Shown: one piece after another, positions 6,647-17,294 of the stretch
Position numbering within the stretch: the stretch's first letter is position 1
Layout of the letters: the number at the start of each line of letters is the position of its first letter
Source of the DNA: an uncultured Prevotellaceae bacterium
Lineage (GTDB): Bacteria; Bacteroidota; Bacteroidia; Bacteroidales; Bacteroidaceae
Reading direction: 5' to 3'
Length of the DNA: 61,442 nucleotides
Assembly (NCBI GenBank): GCA_947168045.1
Contig: CAMVKN010000018.1
Coordinates: forward strand, 1-61,442
The notes under the pieces: generated by a model
The model's input: only the letters and a program-made list of their open reading frames with translations
Told to the model about the DNA's origin: nothing
Databases searched by the model: none
Position numbers and translations under genes: made by a program

Positions 6647-7702
6647 TTAGGAGTTGACGTCGGCACACTCGTCATGAACCCGCTCTATCTGGTCTATCAT
6701 CATGACGCCGCCCTCGTTGGAGATTTTCAGGCGGTTCTCGCCCTGCCATCCACCGTCCAAGAAGCGGTAGTGGTACCATCCGTCGGACTCCTTCTGCACG
6801 CTGGTCACCTTGCTCACGGGGTTGGTGACGCCGGGCTTGCCTTCCTGCGCACTGGTGCGGAAGAGCCACACGGCATAGCCCCCGCCCTCGTACTCGTAGT
6901 TGTCCTTCAGGTACTGCAGCATGCCGGGGGTGCAGTGGGCCTCCAGGAAGCTGTAGTCGGTGAAGCGGTCGTTGTCATACATGTCAATGATGAACGCCTC
7001 GATGTCGGGGTCGGTAGCCGCGGTCTCCTCCACCTCCTTCCGCAAGGGGTTGTCGTCGCCCTCGTAGATGATGGTGCGCTTGTAGAAATAGCTGAAGCCG
7101 TCAAAGATGATGGTGCACTTCAGCCAGTTGCCGTGGTCGTCGGTAGCGTCGAACCTGACAACGGGATGTTCGGTTTCCCCCACTTTGCCACCGTGGACCA
7201 TTTCCTCGTAGTCCACGCTCTCAAGGTTGCCGTCGTCGTCGCGATGGTAGGTCATCGTGGTGGCGTTGCCCATGCGGTTGCTGTCAATGGTAGCGCTGGG
7301 CAGCATGCTGTCGTCCTCATATTCGAAGAGGGTCATCCAGGGCTGGAGGGTCGGGAAGTCAATCTCCGTGATGTGCCGCTGGTCTTCGCGGATAACGTCA
7401 GCCTGGTCCATGTTGCCCTCGGTGTCGAACTTGTAGATGCCCTCCACCTTTCCCCTGTCGGTGAAGAGCACGGTGACAGGCTCTATGTGCTCGCCAATGT
7501 ACTTCACGGCGACGACGGATCCACGCAGGTCGAAGGTAGCCAGGTCCTGGGTGAGGTAGTCGTCCTCGTCGTCCTTCTCTTCATCGTCCACCTCCTCGGT
7601 GTCGTCCTTGTCTTTCTTACTCTTCTTGCTGTCGCCGCACGAGGTGGCTGCTGCCAGCGTGAACATGGCCGCCACGGCCAGCACTAAATACTTCTTTTTC
7701 AT
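6647..7702 (-). CDS. Lipoprotein with acidic linker, function unknown
   Basis: The 351-residue product has a lipoprotein signal (AAMFTLAAATSC, lipobox Cys at about residue 22), then a Lys/Asp/Glu-rich segment (KKSKKDKDDTEEVDDEEKD) of the kind used as a surface-export linker in Bacteroidetes. The folded part has YD-like strands (ATTMTYHRDDDGNLESVDYE, KRTIIYEGDDNPLRKEVEE) and a C-terminal globular part (DGWYHYRFLDGGWQGE). I do not recognise a named domain. It lies 22 bases after the B3/4 gene and probably belongs to the same transcript. Confidence 0.75.
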   Translation of the reverse strand: MKKKYLVLAVAAMFTLAAATSCGDSKKSKKDKDDTEEVDDEEKDDEDDYLTQDLATFDLRGSVVAVKYIGEHIEPVTVLFTDRGKVEGIYKFDTEGNMDQADVIREDQRHITEIDFPTLQPWMTLFEYEDDSMLPSATIDSNRMGNATTMTYHRDDDGNLESVDYEEMVHGGKVGETEHPVVRFDATDDHGNWLKCTIIFDGFSYFYKRTIIYEGDDNPLRKEVEETAATDPDIEAFIIDMYDNDRFTDYSFLEAHCTPGMLQYLKDNYEYEGGGYAVWLFRTSAQEGKPGVTNPVSKVTSVQKESDGWYHYRFLDGGWQGENRLKISNEGGVMMIDQIERVHDECADVNS

Positions 7703-7724
7703 AAGCGTTTATTGGGTTATTGGT

Positions 7725-8429
7725 TTATTTTATGTTGTTTCGGGGGATTTCGGTCCCCCCGGCAGTCTTATAAACACTGACAGTACCACCATCGCTGGCA
7801 GCATACTGCCGCAGGAGCTGCTGGATGTAGCAGGCATTGTCGACGACACGCTGCTCGTTGCCGTCGTAGCCGTTGATGAGCACCACGAGATGAGTGGTCT
7901 GGAGGGTGATTTTCGTGCGCTCATGGTCGCTGGTGGGCGTCCCCACCCCACCCTGTGCGTCGCGGTAGACGGGCAGCCCCTCGATGTTGAGCATGCCGCG
8001 GCCGATGCCCTCGTAAGGCTCGCCGGCACGACCGACGCCGAGGGTGAGCGTGTCGCCCACGAACTTGTCGGCATCAAAGCCGCCGATGCTGTAGCCGTAT
8101 GCGATGGAGGCCAGGTTGATGAGGTCAACGAGGGTGTCAATCTGGTACAGCTCCTTGCCCTGCAGCATGCGGCGTATGAGCTGCTCGCTGGCCGGACGAT
8201 AGCGCGAGGGGTCTTTGCCACATTTCTTATATATCGTGCGCGTAGCCGCTATCGAGGGCAGCTCCTTCACGCTCTCGGTGGTCAGCTGCTGGCGCAGCCG
8301 CTCCTCCAGCTGATGAATGTCGTGCCACAGCGGCTCGCTGTAGGCGCCGTTCACCACCTGGGCATCCAGGCATGCACCCACGAACACGGGACACACCTGG
8401 GCTATCTCTTCTGATACGATGACTCTCAT
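7725..8429 (-). CDS. B3/B4 domain protein (tRNA-synthetase-like editing fold)
   Basis: A 234-residue cytoplasmic protein resembling the B3/B4 domain of phenylalanyl-tRNA synthetase beta subunit. Typical segments are ELPSIAATRTIYKKCGKDPSRYRPASEQLIRR-like text near residues 58-88, then LVDLINLASIAYGYSIGGFD and a DHERTKIT block. Free-standing members are thought to act on mischarged tRNA or related substrates, but this is family knowledge, not shown here. Its start overlaps the stop of the upstream GH78 gene by ATGA (8426-8429). No signal peptide is present, so it stays in the cytoplasm although its neighbours are exported. Confidence 0.8.
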   Translation of the reverse strand: MRVIVSEEIAQVCPVFVGACLDAQVVNGAYSEPLWHDIHQLEERLRQQLTTESVKELPSIAATRTIYKKCGKDPSRYRPASEQLIRRMLQGKELYQIDTLVDLINLASIAYGYSIGGFDADKFVGDTLTLGVGRAGEPYEGIGRGMLNIEGLPVYRDAQGGVGTPTSDHERTKITLQTTHLVVLINGYDGNEQRVVDNACYIQQLLRQYAASDGGTVSVYKTAGGTEIPRNNIK

Positions 8430-11020
8430 TGTTGAATGGTCTTCTTGATAGTGTATGTTCCTGACTGATAATCCTTAGCCTGGGTCTCGCCTGGCAGCGT
8501 CACCGTGGCTGTGGCCCCTTCGGGAATGGTGAACGTCCACACCCACGCTTCGCCTTCGTACCTCCAACTGCTCTTGATGAGTCCGGCAGCCGACTGATAG
8601 GTGGCATCGAGCGAGCCAAGCCGACGGTCGGGCACGGGGCGCATGATGATATGCCTGAAACCAGGCTGTGCAGGGTCGCTGGCAATGCCTGCGCAGGTCT
8701 GCCATATCCACTGGCACACACAGCCATAGGCATAGTGGTTGAAGCTGTTCATGCCGTTAGGCCCCATGCCCTTGTCCTTGGTGTAACTATTCCACCGTTC
8801 CCAGATGGTGGTGGCGCCGTTGTCGATGCTATAGAGCCAACTGGGGTTCTTGCGCTGGAAGAGCAGCGTATAGGCCACGTCGGCCATGCCGTTGTCAGTC
8901 AGCGTGGGCATGAGGATGGAGGTGCCGAGGAAGCCCGTCTGCAGGCAGTCGCCGTGCTGACGGAAGTTCTCGCGCAGACGGCTGATGAGTCTAGCCTTCG
9001 CCTCCCCCTCGAAGAGTTGGTTGCGCAAGGCGAAGAGGGCCGGCGTCTGCATGGTGTTGAGGATGTCAGTCTTGAAGGTGCCATCGGCATTGAAGAAGTG
9101 TTCAAGCAGATAGCGACGGGCCTCGCCTACCATCGCCGACCACCCAGCAGTGTCCCTGCCAGAGGCTGCCGCCATGTCGCGCATCATGGCCGCATCGATG
9201 GCCCAGTAGGAGGCGCTCAGGTAGTTCCAGTAGTCGATGGCCTCAGGCAGCGGCTTGTCATCCTTGAAGGCACCGCCGCCACAACTCTCCAGCGGCTCAT
9301 AACTCAGCCAGTCAGCCCACTGGTAGTTGCCATTCTCACGGCTCAGCGCCTCGTGGTTATATTTCGTCTCGCTGATGTGATTCATAAAACGCATCATCGA
9401 CTCCCAGCTTTCTTCAATGATGGTTGAATCGCCATACTGTTTCCAGATGGTCCAAGGCACGATGATGCCGGCGTCGGCCCAGCCAAGGCGCATGTATTCG
9501 CTTGTCCACGAACCGTACTGCCCGGCAGGCGCCACGCCGGGGAATCCTCCTTCAGGGCTCTGCGTGTCGCGAAGGTCGCGCAGCCATTTGTGGAAGAAGC
9601 GATTGGTGTTGGCAAAGAAGGTGCCCGTCTCGCTGAACACCTGGGTGTCAGCCGTCCATCCTAACCGTTCGTTACGCTGCGGGCAGTCGGTGGGCACGCT
9701 GAGGTAGTTGGAGCGCATGCCCCAGAGGGTGTTCGAGATGAGCTGGTTGACGAGGTCGTTGCCCGTAGTGATGTGGCCAGTCTCCATCTCCGGGGTGATG
9801 CTGCTGACGGGTACGGACTGCAGGCGCTCAATGACCACCTCGTCGGTCGCGGTGATGTCGACGTAGCGATAACCAAAGAAGGTGGCGCGTGGCGTGAAGT
9901 CCACCGCCTTCTTGCTGTCGGCAAAGGTGTAGTCGAGTCGGATGCTCTTCTCGTGGATGCGTAGGTTACGACGGTGAATGCTGCCCTCTGGTCCGTCCAT
10001 GCCGCGGCTCTTGGCCCCATTGCCGTCGTTCAGCAGTTCGGCGGGCAGGCAGGTAAGGCAGGTGCCCTCCTTGGCCTTGAAGCGGAACGAAGGAACGGCG
10101 GCACAGTTCTGGCCGAAGTCGACGACAAGGTGCTCGCCGGGGCGGACGACCATCGGTTTGCCTTCCTGATACTCGCGGTCGACGACAATCCTGCCGTGTG
10201 CCTCTTCCGTGGCGCCTTCTGTCGTGGAATATACGTAAGCACGCTTCGGACTCAGTGCCAGTTCAGTCATCTGGTAGACCTCGGCACCATTCTCAGGCAC
10301 GATGATGCCCTTGTACTCATTGCTGATGGCAGGCTGGCCAAAAGAGACATCAGCCCCAGAAATGGCCGGTGAGGCGATACGTGCGTCGTAGGCCTCGCCG
10401 TCGAAAATGGCGGCATGCGTCACAGGACCGGCTATGGCGGCTTTCCAGTCGACGGTGTTCGTGCCGAAGCGGTGGGTGCTGCCGTCAGCATAGGTCACTT
10501 CCAGCACGCCACGGAAGGCACACTTCTGTCCATACATGCCATTGGTGCCACTGGGCGTGATAATCTTGTCAGCCCACCAGCCTGGCGTGACCTGCACGGC
10601 CAGCATGTTCACCCCACCCTTCGTGGTACGGAACAGGGGGGTGACATCGTAGGTAAAGGAATATTTGGTACGGCTGTGGTGCGAGAAGCCGGGGCGCAAC
10701 ACCTCACGGCCTATGCGATTGCCGTTCACAAACAGTTCGTTCACGCCCAGGCTGACGGTCATCCAGACAGCCTTCACCACAGGGCGCTCATTCCTGACGG
10801 TGGTCACGAACCAGCTGGCGCCGTCGGCAGCCCTGGTGGCATCGTCCACCCTGCCCTGCACCTCAGGCGCATCGGCCACACAGAGCCATTGCGCATCGTT
10901 CCATGCCTCGTCCGGCAGGGCGGACACCAACTGGCCGGCGGGCGCGGAGGGCTGTGCTGCCACAGGCGTTAGCGACAGGGCGAACAGCAAGCCCAGAAGG
11001 AAGCGAAGGTCGTGTCTCAT
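8426..11020 (-). CDS. GH78 alpha-L-rhamnosidase, secreted
   Basis: The 864-residue enzyme starts with a signal peptide (FLLGLLFALSLTPVAAQ). It has N-terminal beta-sandwich modules (VSLGVNELFVNGNRIGREVL), then the GH78 (alpha/alpha)6 barrel. The diagnostic motif YLSVPTDCPQRNERLGWTAD is present and contains the conserved acidic residues of the family, followed by GGFPGVAP and a C-terminal beta domain. It should release terminal alpha-L-rhamnose from plant or microbial glycans in the periplasm or outside the cell. It is 28 bases downstream of ligA on the same strand. Confidence 0.9.
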   Translation of the reverse strand: MRHDLRFLLGLLFALSLTPVAAQPSAPAGQLVSALPDEAWNDAQWLCVADAPEVQGRVDDATRAADGASWFVTTVRNERPVVKAVWMTVSLGVNELFVNGNRIGREVLRPGFSHHSRTKYSFTYDVTPLFRTTKGGVNMLAVQVTPGWWADKIITPSGTNGMYGQKCAFRGVLEVTYADGSTHRFGTNTVDWKAAIAGPVTHAAIFDGEAYDARIASPAISGADVSFGQPAISNEYKGIIVPENGAEVYQMTELALSPKRAYVYSTTEGATEEAHGRIVVDREYQEGKPMVVRPGEHLVVDFGQNCAAVPSFRFKAKEGTCLTCLPAELLNDGNGAKSRGMDGPEGSIHRRNLRIHEKSIRLDYTFADSKKAVDFTPRATFFGYRYVDITATDEVVIERLQSVPVSSITPEMETGHITTGNDLVNQLISNTLWGMRSNYLSVPTDCPQRNERLGWTADTQVFSETGTFFANTNRFFHKWLRDLRDTQSPEGGFPGVAPAGQYGSWTSEYMRLGWADAGIIVPWTIWKQYGDSTIIEESWESMMRFMNHISETKYNHEALSRENGNYQWADWLSYEPLESCGGGAFKDDKPLPEAIDYWNYLSASYWAIDAAMMRDMAAASGRDTAGWSAMVGEARRYLLEHFFNADGTFKTDILNTMQTPALFALRNQLFEGEAKARLISRLRENFRQHGDCLQTGFLGTSILMPTLTDNGMADVAYTLLFQRKNPSWLYSIDNGATTIWERWNSYTKDKGMGPNGMNSFNHYAYGCVCQWIWQTCAGIASDPAQPGFRHIIMRPVPDRRLGSLDATYQSAAGLIKSSWRYEGEAWVWTFTIPEGATATVTLPGETQAKDYQSGTYTIKKTIQQ

Positions 11021-11048
11021 AGTGAGTTGTAAAGATTTGGCAATGTTT

Positions 11049-13148
<2,100 letters not shown>

Positions 13149-14369
13149 TTACAGGGAAACACAGCGTTCACAAATCTTCACCACCACCTGCATGGCTTTC
13201 TCCATGGACTGGATGGGCACGAACTCGAAGGGGCCGTGGAAGTTGATGCCTCCCGCGAAGATGTTGGGACAGGGCAGTCCCTTGAACGACAGCTGGGCGC
13301 CATCGGTGCCGCCACGGATGGGCCTCACCTTCGGAGCGACGCCCACCTCCTGCATGGCCTTCAGCACAAGGTCGACGACGTGCATGTTGCCGTCCTCAAT
13401 CTTCTCGCGCATGTTGTAATATTGGTCGTTGACGTCGGCCGTCACTGTGCCCTCGCCATACTTGTCATTCATCTTTGCGGCACAGGCCAGGACAAGCTGC
13501 TTGCGCTGCTCGAACTTCTGGCGGTCGTGGTCGCGGATGATGTAGCTCAGCTTGGCCTGCTCGGTGTTCGACTGTATGCCGACGAGATGGAAGAATCCCT
13601 CGTAGCCCTCGGTGGTCTCAGGCGTCTCGTCCTTAGGCAGCATGGAAGCGAACTCAGCAGCCAGGGCGTTGGCATTCACCATCTTGCCCTTGGCATAGCC
13701 TGGATGGACGCTGATGCCACGAATGGCAATCTTGGCCGAGGCGGCATTGAAGTTCTCGTATTCCAGCTCGCCCACGTCGCCGCCATCCATGGTATAGGCC
13801 CACTGGCACCCGAACTTCTCCACGTCGAAGTGGTGGGCACCCATGCCTATCTCCTCGTCGGGGTTGAAGGCCACACGAATCTTGCCGTGCTTCACCTCGG
13901 GATGCTGCTGGAGCCACACCATGGCCTGCACAATCTCAGCAATGCCCGCCTTGTCGTCGGCACCCAAAAGGGTGTGGCCATCGGTGACGATGAGGTCGTC
14001 GCCCACATGGCCGAGCAGCTCGGGGAACTTCTGCGGCGAGAGCACGATGCCCTGGCTGAGCTCGATGTCGCCGCCGTCGTAGTGCTCGACGATGCGGGGA
14101 CGGATGTCGGCACCCGAGCAGTCAGGACTGGTGTCGTAGTGCGAGATGAAACCGATGACGGGTACCTCAGTGGTGACATTGGCGGGCAAGGTGGCGTAGA
14201 TGTACCCCTTGTCGTCCATCTCCACGTCCGTCAGTCCCTCACGCTGTAGCTCCTCCTTCAGATAGGCAGCAAAGATGAGTTGTTTCGGCGTGCTGGGCAC
14301 ACTCTGGCTGTCCTCGGCCGACTGGGTGTCGTAATGTGTGTAATTCAGGAATCGTTCAGTAATGTTCAT
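13149..14369 (-). CDS. pepT: Peptidase T (tripeptide aminopeptidase)
   Basis: A 406-residue M20-family zinc peptidase that removes the N-terminal residue from tripeptides in the cytoplasm. Metal and catalytic residues appear in order: H77 and D79 in [11 protein letters not shown], the [13 protein letters not shown] block near residue 138, [12 protein letters not shown] near 172, and [15 protein letters not shown] near 193. The length and C-terminus ([18 protein letters not shown]) match the family. First gene of the minus-strand run, with its own -7 element 37 bases upstream. Confidence 0.95.
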   Translation of the reverse strand: MNITERFLNYTHYDTQSAEDSQSVPSTPKQLIFAAYLKEELQREGLTDVEMDDKGYIYATLPANVTTEVPVIGFISHYDTSPDCSGADIRPRIVEHYDGGDIELSQGIVLSPQKFPELLGHVGDDLIVTDGHTLLGADDKAGIAEIVQAMVWLQQHPEVKHGKIRVAFNPDEEIGMGAHHFDVEKFGCQWAYTMDGGDVGELEYENFNAASAKIAIRGISVHPGYAKGKMVNANALAAEFASMLPKDETPETTEGYEGFFHLVGIQSNTEQAKLSYIIRDHDRQKFEQRKQLVLACAAKMNDKYGEGTVTADVNDQYYNMREKIEDGNMHVVDLVLKAMQEVGVAPKVRPIRGGTDGAQLSFKGLPCPNIFAGGINFHGPFEFVPIQSMEKAMQVVVKICERCVSL

Positions 14370-14405
14370 GGTCGTATTTTTAAGCTATTGAAAATAAATC
14401 TGCTG

Positions 14406-14413
14406 CAAAGGTA
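14406..14413 (-). promoter_or_regulatory. -7 element for pepT and the genes behind it
   Basis: TACCTTTG on the minus strand, leaving a leader of about 30 bases before ATG 14369. Confidence 0.65.
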
Positions 14414-14467
14414 CGCATTATTTTCGTTTTTTTCCTAAACTGAGCATGGTTTTTCGCTTTTTTTTCG

Positions 14468-14475
14468 TACCTTTG
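14468..14475 (+). promoter_or_regulatory. -7 element for the zinc ribbon / SPFH / GYF operon
   Basis: TACCTTTG, 28 bases before ATG 14504 and divergent from the pepT promoter. No clean -33 TTTG is visible. Confidence 0.65.
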
Positions 14476-14503
14476 CAACCATTATTCCTAACAAACCCTT
14501 ACT

Positions 14504-15283
14504 ATGACTTTATTTTCTGAAAAGATTGAAGAAATCATCAGGGCATCGCTCACTGATGGCATGATAACTGATAAGGAGCGGCAAGTCATCAAGCGCCTGG
14601 CAGCAGCCGAGGGCATCGACGAGGATACCGTCGACGTGCTGCTTGATGCCCGTATTCAGGAAAACAGCAAGGAGCAGAAAGCCGAGAAGCGCATGTGCCC
14701 CCATTGCGGGGCTCCGCTTGAGTCGTTCAGCACGCGCTGCCCTGCATGTGGCGAAGAGGTGCGCCAGACGCGCACCGTGTCGAGCATACAAGAACTGGAT
14801 GCACGGTTAGAGGACGTAACCGACCTGGACAGCCGCCGCAGCATCATCACCAGCTTCCCCGTGCCAAACACCCGTGAAGACTTGATGGAGTTTCTTTCGC
14901 TCAGTGCGGCCAATGCCAAGAGGGCCGGCGGCATCACCGACACGCCCTACTGGCGTTTTTGCATCATCATCGTACCGCTCTGGATTATCTTCATCATGTT
15001 CAGTGCCTATTCAATCCGCAATCCTGAGAGTTCGTTCTACGGGCAATCGCTGAGCAGCCAGATTGGGCTTGACGGCATGATGGCACTGATTGTCGGCGGC
15101 TATTTCGCCGTGAAATATGCCAAGAAGGGCGGCAACAAGGAAATCAAGGTACACAATGAGATGCGCTCAGTGTGGAAAGCCAAGTTTGAACAGGTAATGA
15201 GCAAGGCGCGCATCACCCTGCGCGAGCCTGAGGACATAGCCATGCTCGACCGTTTGGAGCAGGAAGTCAACAAGCATAAATAA
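14504..15283 (+). CDS. Zinc-ribbon membrane protein with TerB-like N-terminus
   Basis: The 259-residue protein has an N-terminal helical segment (ASLTDGMITDKERQVIKRL) resembling TerB-like acidic domains, a zinc ribbon (CPHC at about 65 and CPAC at about 84), a cytoplasmic linker and two probable membrane segments (FCIIIVPLWIIFIMFSAY near 150, GMMALIVGGYFAVKYA near 195). The C-terminus is a coiled helix. It is the first gene of a three-gene operon with the SPFH protein 15 bases downstream. Bacillus subtilis pairs an SPFH protein (YdjI) with a zinc-ribbon membrane protein (YdjG) in a PspA-linked envelope-stress complex; a similar role is an inference. Confidence 0.75.
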   Translation: MTLFSEKIEEIIRASLTDGMITDKERQVIKRLAAAEGIDEDTVDVLLDARIQENSKEQKAEKRMCPHCGAPLESFSTRCPACGEEVRQTRTVSSIQELDARLEDVTDLDSRRSIITSFPVPNTREDLMEFLSLSAANAKRAGGITDTPYWRFCIIIVPLWIIFIMFSAYSIRNPESSFYGQSLSSQIGLDGMMALIVGGYFAVKYAKKGGNKEIKVHNEMRSVWKAKFEQVMSKARITLREPEDIAMLDRLEQEVNKHK

Positions 15284-15298
15284 AACAACACATATTAT

Positions 15299-16699
15299 AT
15301 GGGACTATTTGGCAGAGGTAAAGGCGGCGGACTGATGAATGTCATCCGTTGCGACCAAGAGGAATATATTATCTGGAAATGGCGTCCAGACGGACAGGAG
15401 GTGAACAGCACCAGCCGTGAGAACGCCATCAGATGGAACAGCTCGCTCCGCGTTAAAGACGGCGAGGTAGCCATATTCGTATATAACCGCAAGGAAGGCC
15501 CCATGCAGGACTGCATCGAGGGGCCGTGCGACATGATGCTCAAGACGGCCAACCTGCCCGTGCTGGCCAACATCGTGGGTGCCCTGTGGGGCGGCGACAG
15601 TCCCTTCCAGGCTGAGGTGTACTTCATCAACCTGCAGCGCAACAACCAGCTGCGCTTCGGCGTGCCCTACTTCGATGTCTTCGACCCGCGCCTGCCTGAC
15701 CAGGGCATTCCCGTGGCCGTCAGGGGAACAGTCACCTTCAACATCACCGACTACATGGGATTCATCAAGCTGAACCGGCTACAGCAGTTCGACCACGATG
15801 ACTTCAAGCGCCAAATCAACGCTGCCATAGCACGCTATGTGCGGCAGGTGGTGACCAACCTGCCTTCAGAGGCCGGCATCCCCGCCATCCAACTTGAACG
15901 CCACATCGACACTATCAATAACAGTGTGGCGGCAAAGCTCGGCGAGCGGCTGCGCGAGGACTTTGGCGTAAACATGAAAGCCCTTGACATCAGCAACCTG
16001 GAGATAGACAAGACCAGTCCATACTATCAGGAGGTTTATCGCCTCACCGCAGGCCTGCAGGCCATGACGATGGAGGCCCAGACCGACGTGAACATCAAGA
16101 ACCTGAAGGACACGCAGGAGCTGAACCGGCAGAACATGGAAGAGACCATGCGCATACAGCGCGAGGAGGCCCAGCGCGCCCAGCGCCTGCAAACGGAGAC
16201 GCAGTTCATGGGGGCTCATGCATTGGACACACAGGCTGGTGTGCTGCGCGCCGGCGCCGAGAGCCTTGGCCAGATGGGCCAGATGGGCGGCGGCGAAGGC
16301 GGCGGCATGAACGCCGCAGGACTGATGACAGGCATGATGATGGGCGGTGCCATGGGCCAGCAGATGGCGGGCATGATGAACAACATGGGCCAGTACATGC
16401 AACAGGGCATGCCTGGCGGAGCCACGCCGCCACCCATGCCGGGTGCCCCCACCCCACCCCCGATGCCCAACGTACAATATTTCGTCAGCATCGGCGGACA
16501 GCAGGCCGGCCCCTTCACGGCACAGCAGCTGCCACAACTGGTGCAGAACGGCAGCCTGACACTCCAGTCGTATGTATGGCGGCAGGGCATGGCCCAGTGG
16601 CAACTGGCAGCCGACATGCCGGAGATAGCCTTCGCCTTCGTCCAGCAGCCGCCAGCACCACCCGCAGGCGGTGCTCCCGTTCCCCCGCCCATGCCATAA
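15299..16699 (+). CDS. SPFH-domain protein (YdjI-like) with C-terminal GYF_2 domain
   Basis: The 466-residue product contains an SPFH/band-7-like core of the 'virion core protein' type (VIRCDQEEYIIWKWRP near residue 15 to about 230), a charged helix (EETMRIQREEAQRAQRLQTE), a Gly/Met-rich segment (GMMMGGAMGQQMAGMM), a Pro-rich linker and a GYF_2/DUF4339 domain (YFVSIGGQQAGPFTAQQLPQ near 400-445). It has no membrane span, so it is likely a peripheral scaffold recruited by the zinc-ribbon protein upstream. Function in this genus is not established. Confidence 0.8.
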   Translation: MGLFGRGKGGGLMNVIRCDQEEYIIWKWRPDGQEVNSTSRENAIRWNSSLRVKDGEVAIFVYNRKEGPMQDCIEGPCDMMLKTANLPVLANIVGALWGGDSPFQAEVYFINLQRNNQLRFGVPYFDVFDPRLPDQGIPVAVRGTVTFNITDYMGFIKLNRLQQFDHDDFKRQINAAIARYVRQVVTNLPSEAGIPAIQLERHIDTINNSVAAKLGERLREDFGVNMKALDISNLEIDKTSPYYQEVYRLTAGLQAMTMEAQTDVNIKNLKDTQELNRQNMEETMRIQREEAQRAQRLQTETQFMGAHALDTQAGVLRAGAESLGQMGQMGGGEGGGMNAAGLMTGMMMGGAMGQQMAGMMNNMGQYMQQGMPGGATPPPMPGAPTPPPMPNVQYFVSIGGQQAGPFTAQQLPQLVQNGSLTLQSYVWRQGMAQWQLAADMPEIAFAFVQQPPAPPAGGAPVPPPMP

Positions 16700-16726
16700 T
16701 ACCAAATCTCAAACCTCAAAATAATC

Positions 16727-17077
16727 ATGTTAGACGACAGCAATTTCTTCTCGCTCGACCGGCTGGTAGAGTTCGGCATGAGCGCGAGCATAGCACAACA
16801 GATGGTGGCCAGCATGAACCAGCAGATGCAGCAGATACAATACCCCGGCAGCATGAACACCATGCCGCAACGGCAACCCGGCGTCTATTACGTCGCCATC
16901 GACGGCCAGCCCAACGGTCCGTTGGACGAAAAAGAGCTGGCCCGGCTTATCTACAACAAGCAGGTGAACAAGGACACACTCTGCTGGATGCCCGGCATGG
17001 TTCAGTGGCAGCCCGTGAGCCAGGTGCCAGCCGTGCTGCGCATCGTAGCCCTCACACCGCCCCCACTGACTGTTTAG
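16727..17077 (+). CDS. Small GYF_2 (DUF4339) domain protein
   Basis: A 116-residue protein with an N-terminal helical part rich in Met and Gln (IAQQMVASMNQQMQQIQ) and a GYF_2 domain (YYVAIDGQPNGPLDEKELAR) that is clearly related to the C-terminal domain of the preceding SPFH protein. It lies 27 bases after that gene. Probably a third component of the same assembly, perhaps competing for the same proline-rich or hydrophobic partner. Confidence 0.7.
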   Translation: MLDDSNFFSLDRLVEFGMSASIAQQMVASMNQQMQQIQYPGSMNTMPQRQPGVYYVAIDGQPNGPLDEKELARLIYNKQVNKDTLCWMPGMVQWQPVSQVPAVLRIVALTPPPLTV

Positions 17078-17116
17078 TAACCGTAAAAAAACAAAAAAAG
17101 GGACAACCGTACACAC

Positions 17117-17141
17117 ACATAGAGCTATGTCAGTTTTTTTT
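17117..17141 (+). terminator. Probable terminator of the SPFH operon
   Basis: A short hairpin (ACATAG, AG, CTATGT at 17117-17130) followed after CAG by eight T residues (17134-17141). The stem is short, so efficiency is doubtful. Confidence 0.5.
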
Positions 17142-17193
17142 GCCTGTTGATTACTTTTTCATGCCTTACGCACGGTTTTTCCTGATTTTTTCG

Positions 17194-17201
17194 TACCTTT
17201 G
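17194..17201 (+). promoter_or_regulatory. -7 element for carB
   Basis: TACCTTTG leaving a leader of about 85-90 bases before ATG 17295. I saw no pyrimidine-type attenuator in the leader. Confidence 0.65.
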
Positions 17202-17294
17202 CAGCCGAAAATCTGACAGGCAGTAATCAATGACCCATGTATTGCCGTGACAGGGAGCATGAAGAATGTACCAAGCAACCAATAAACATAACAC

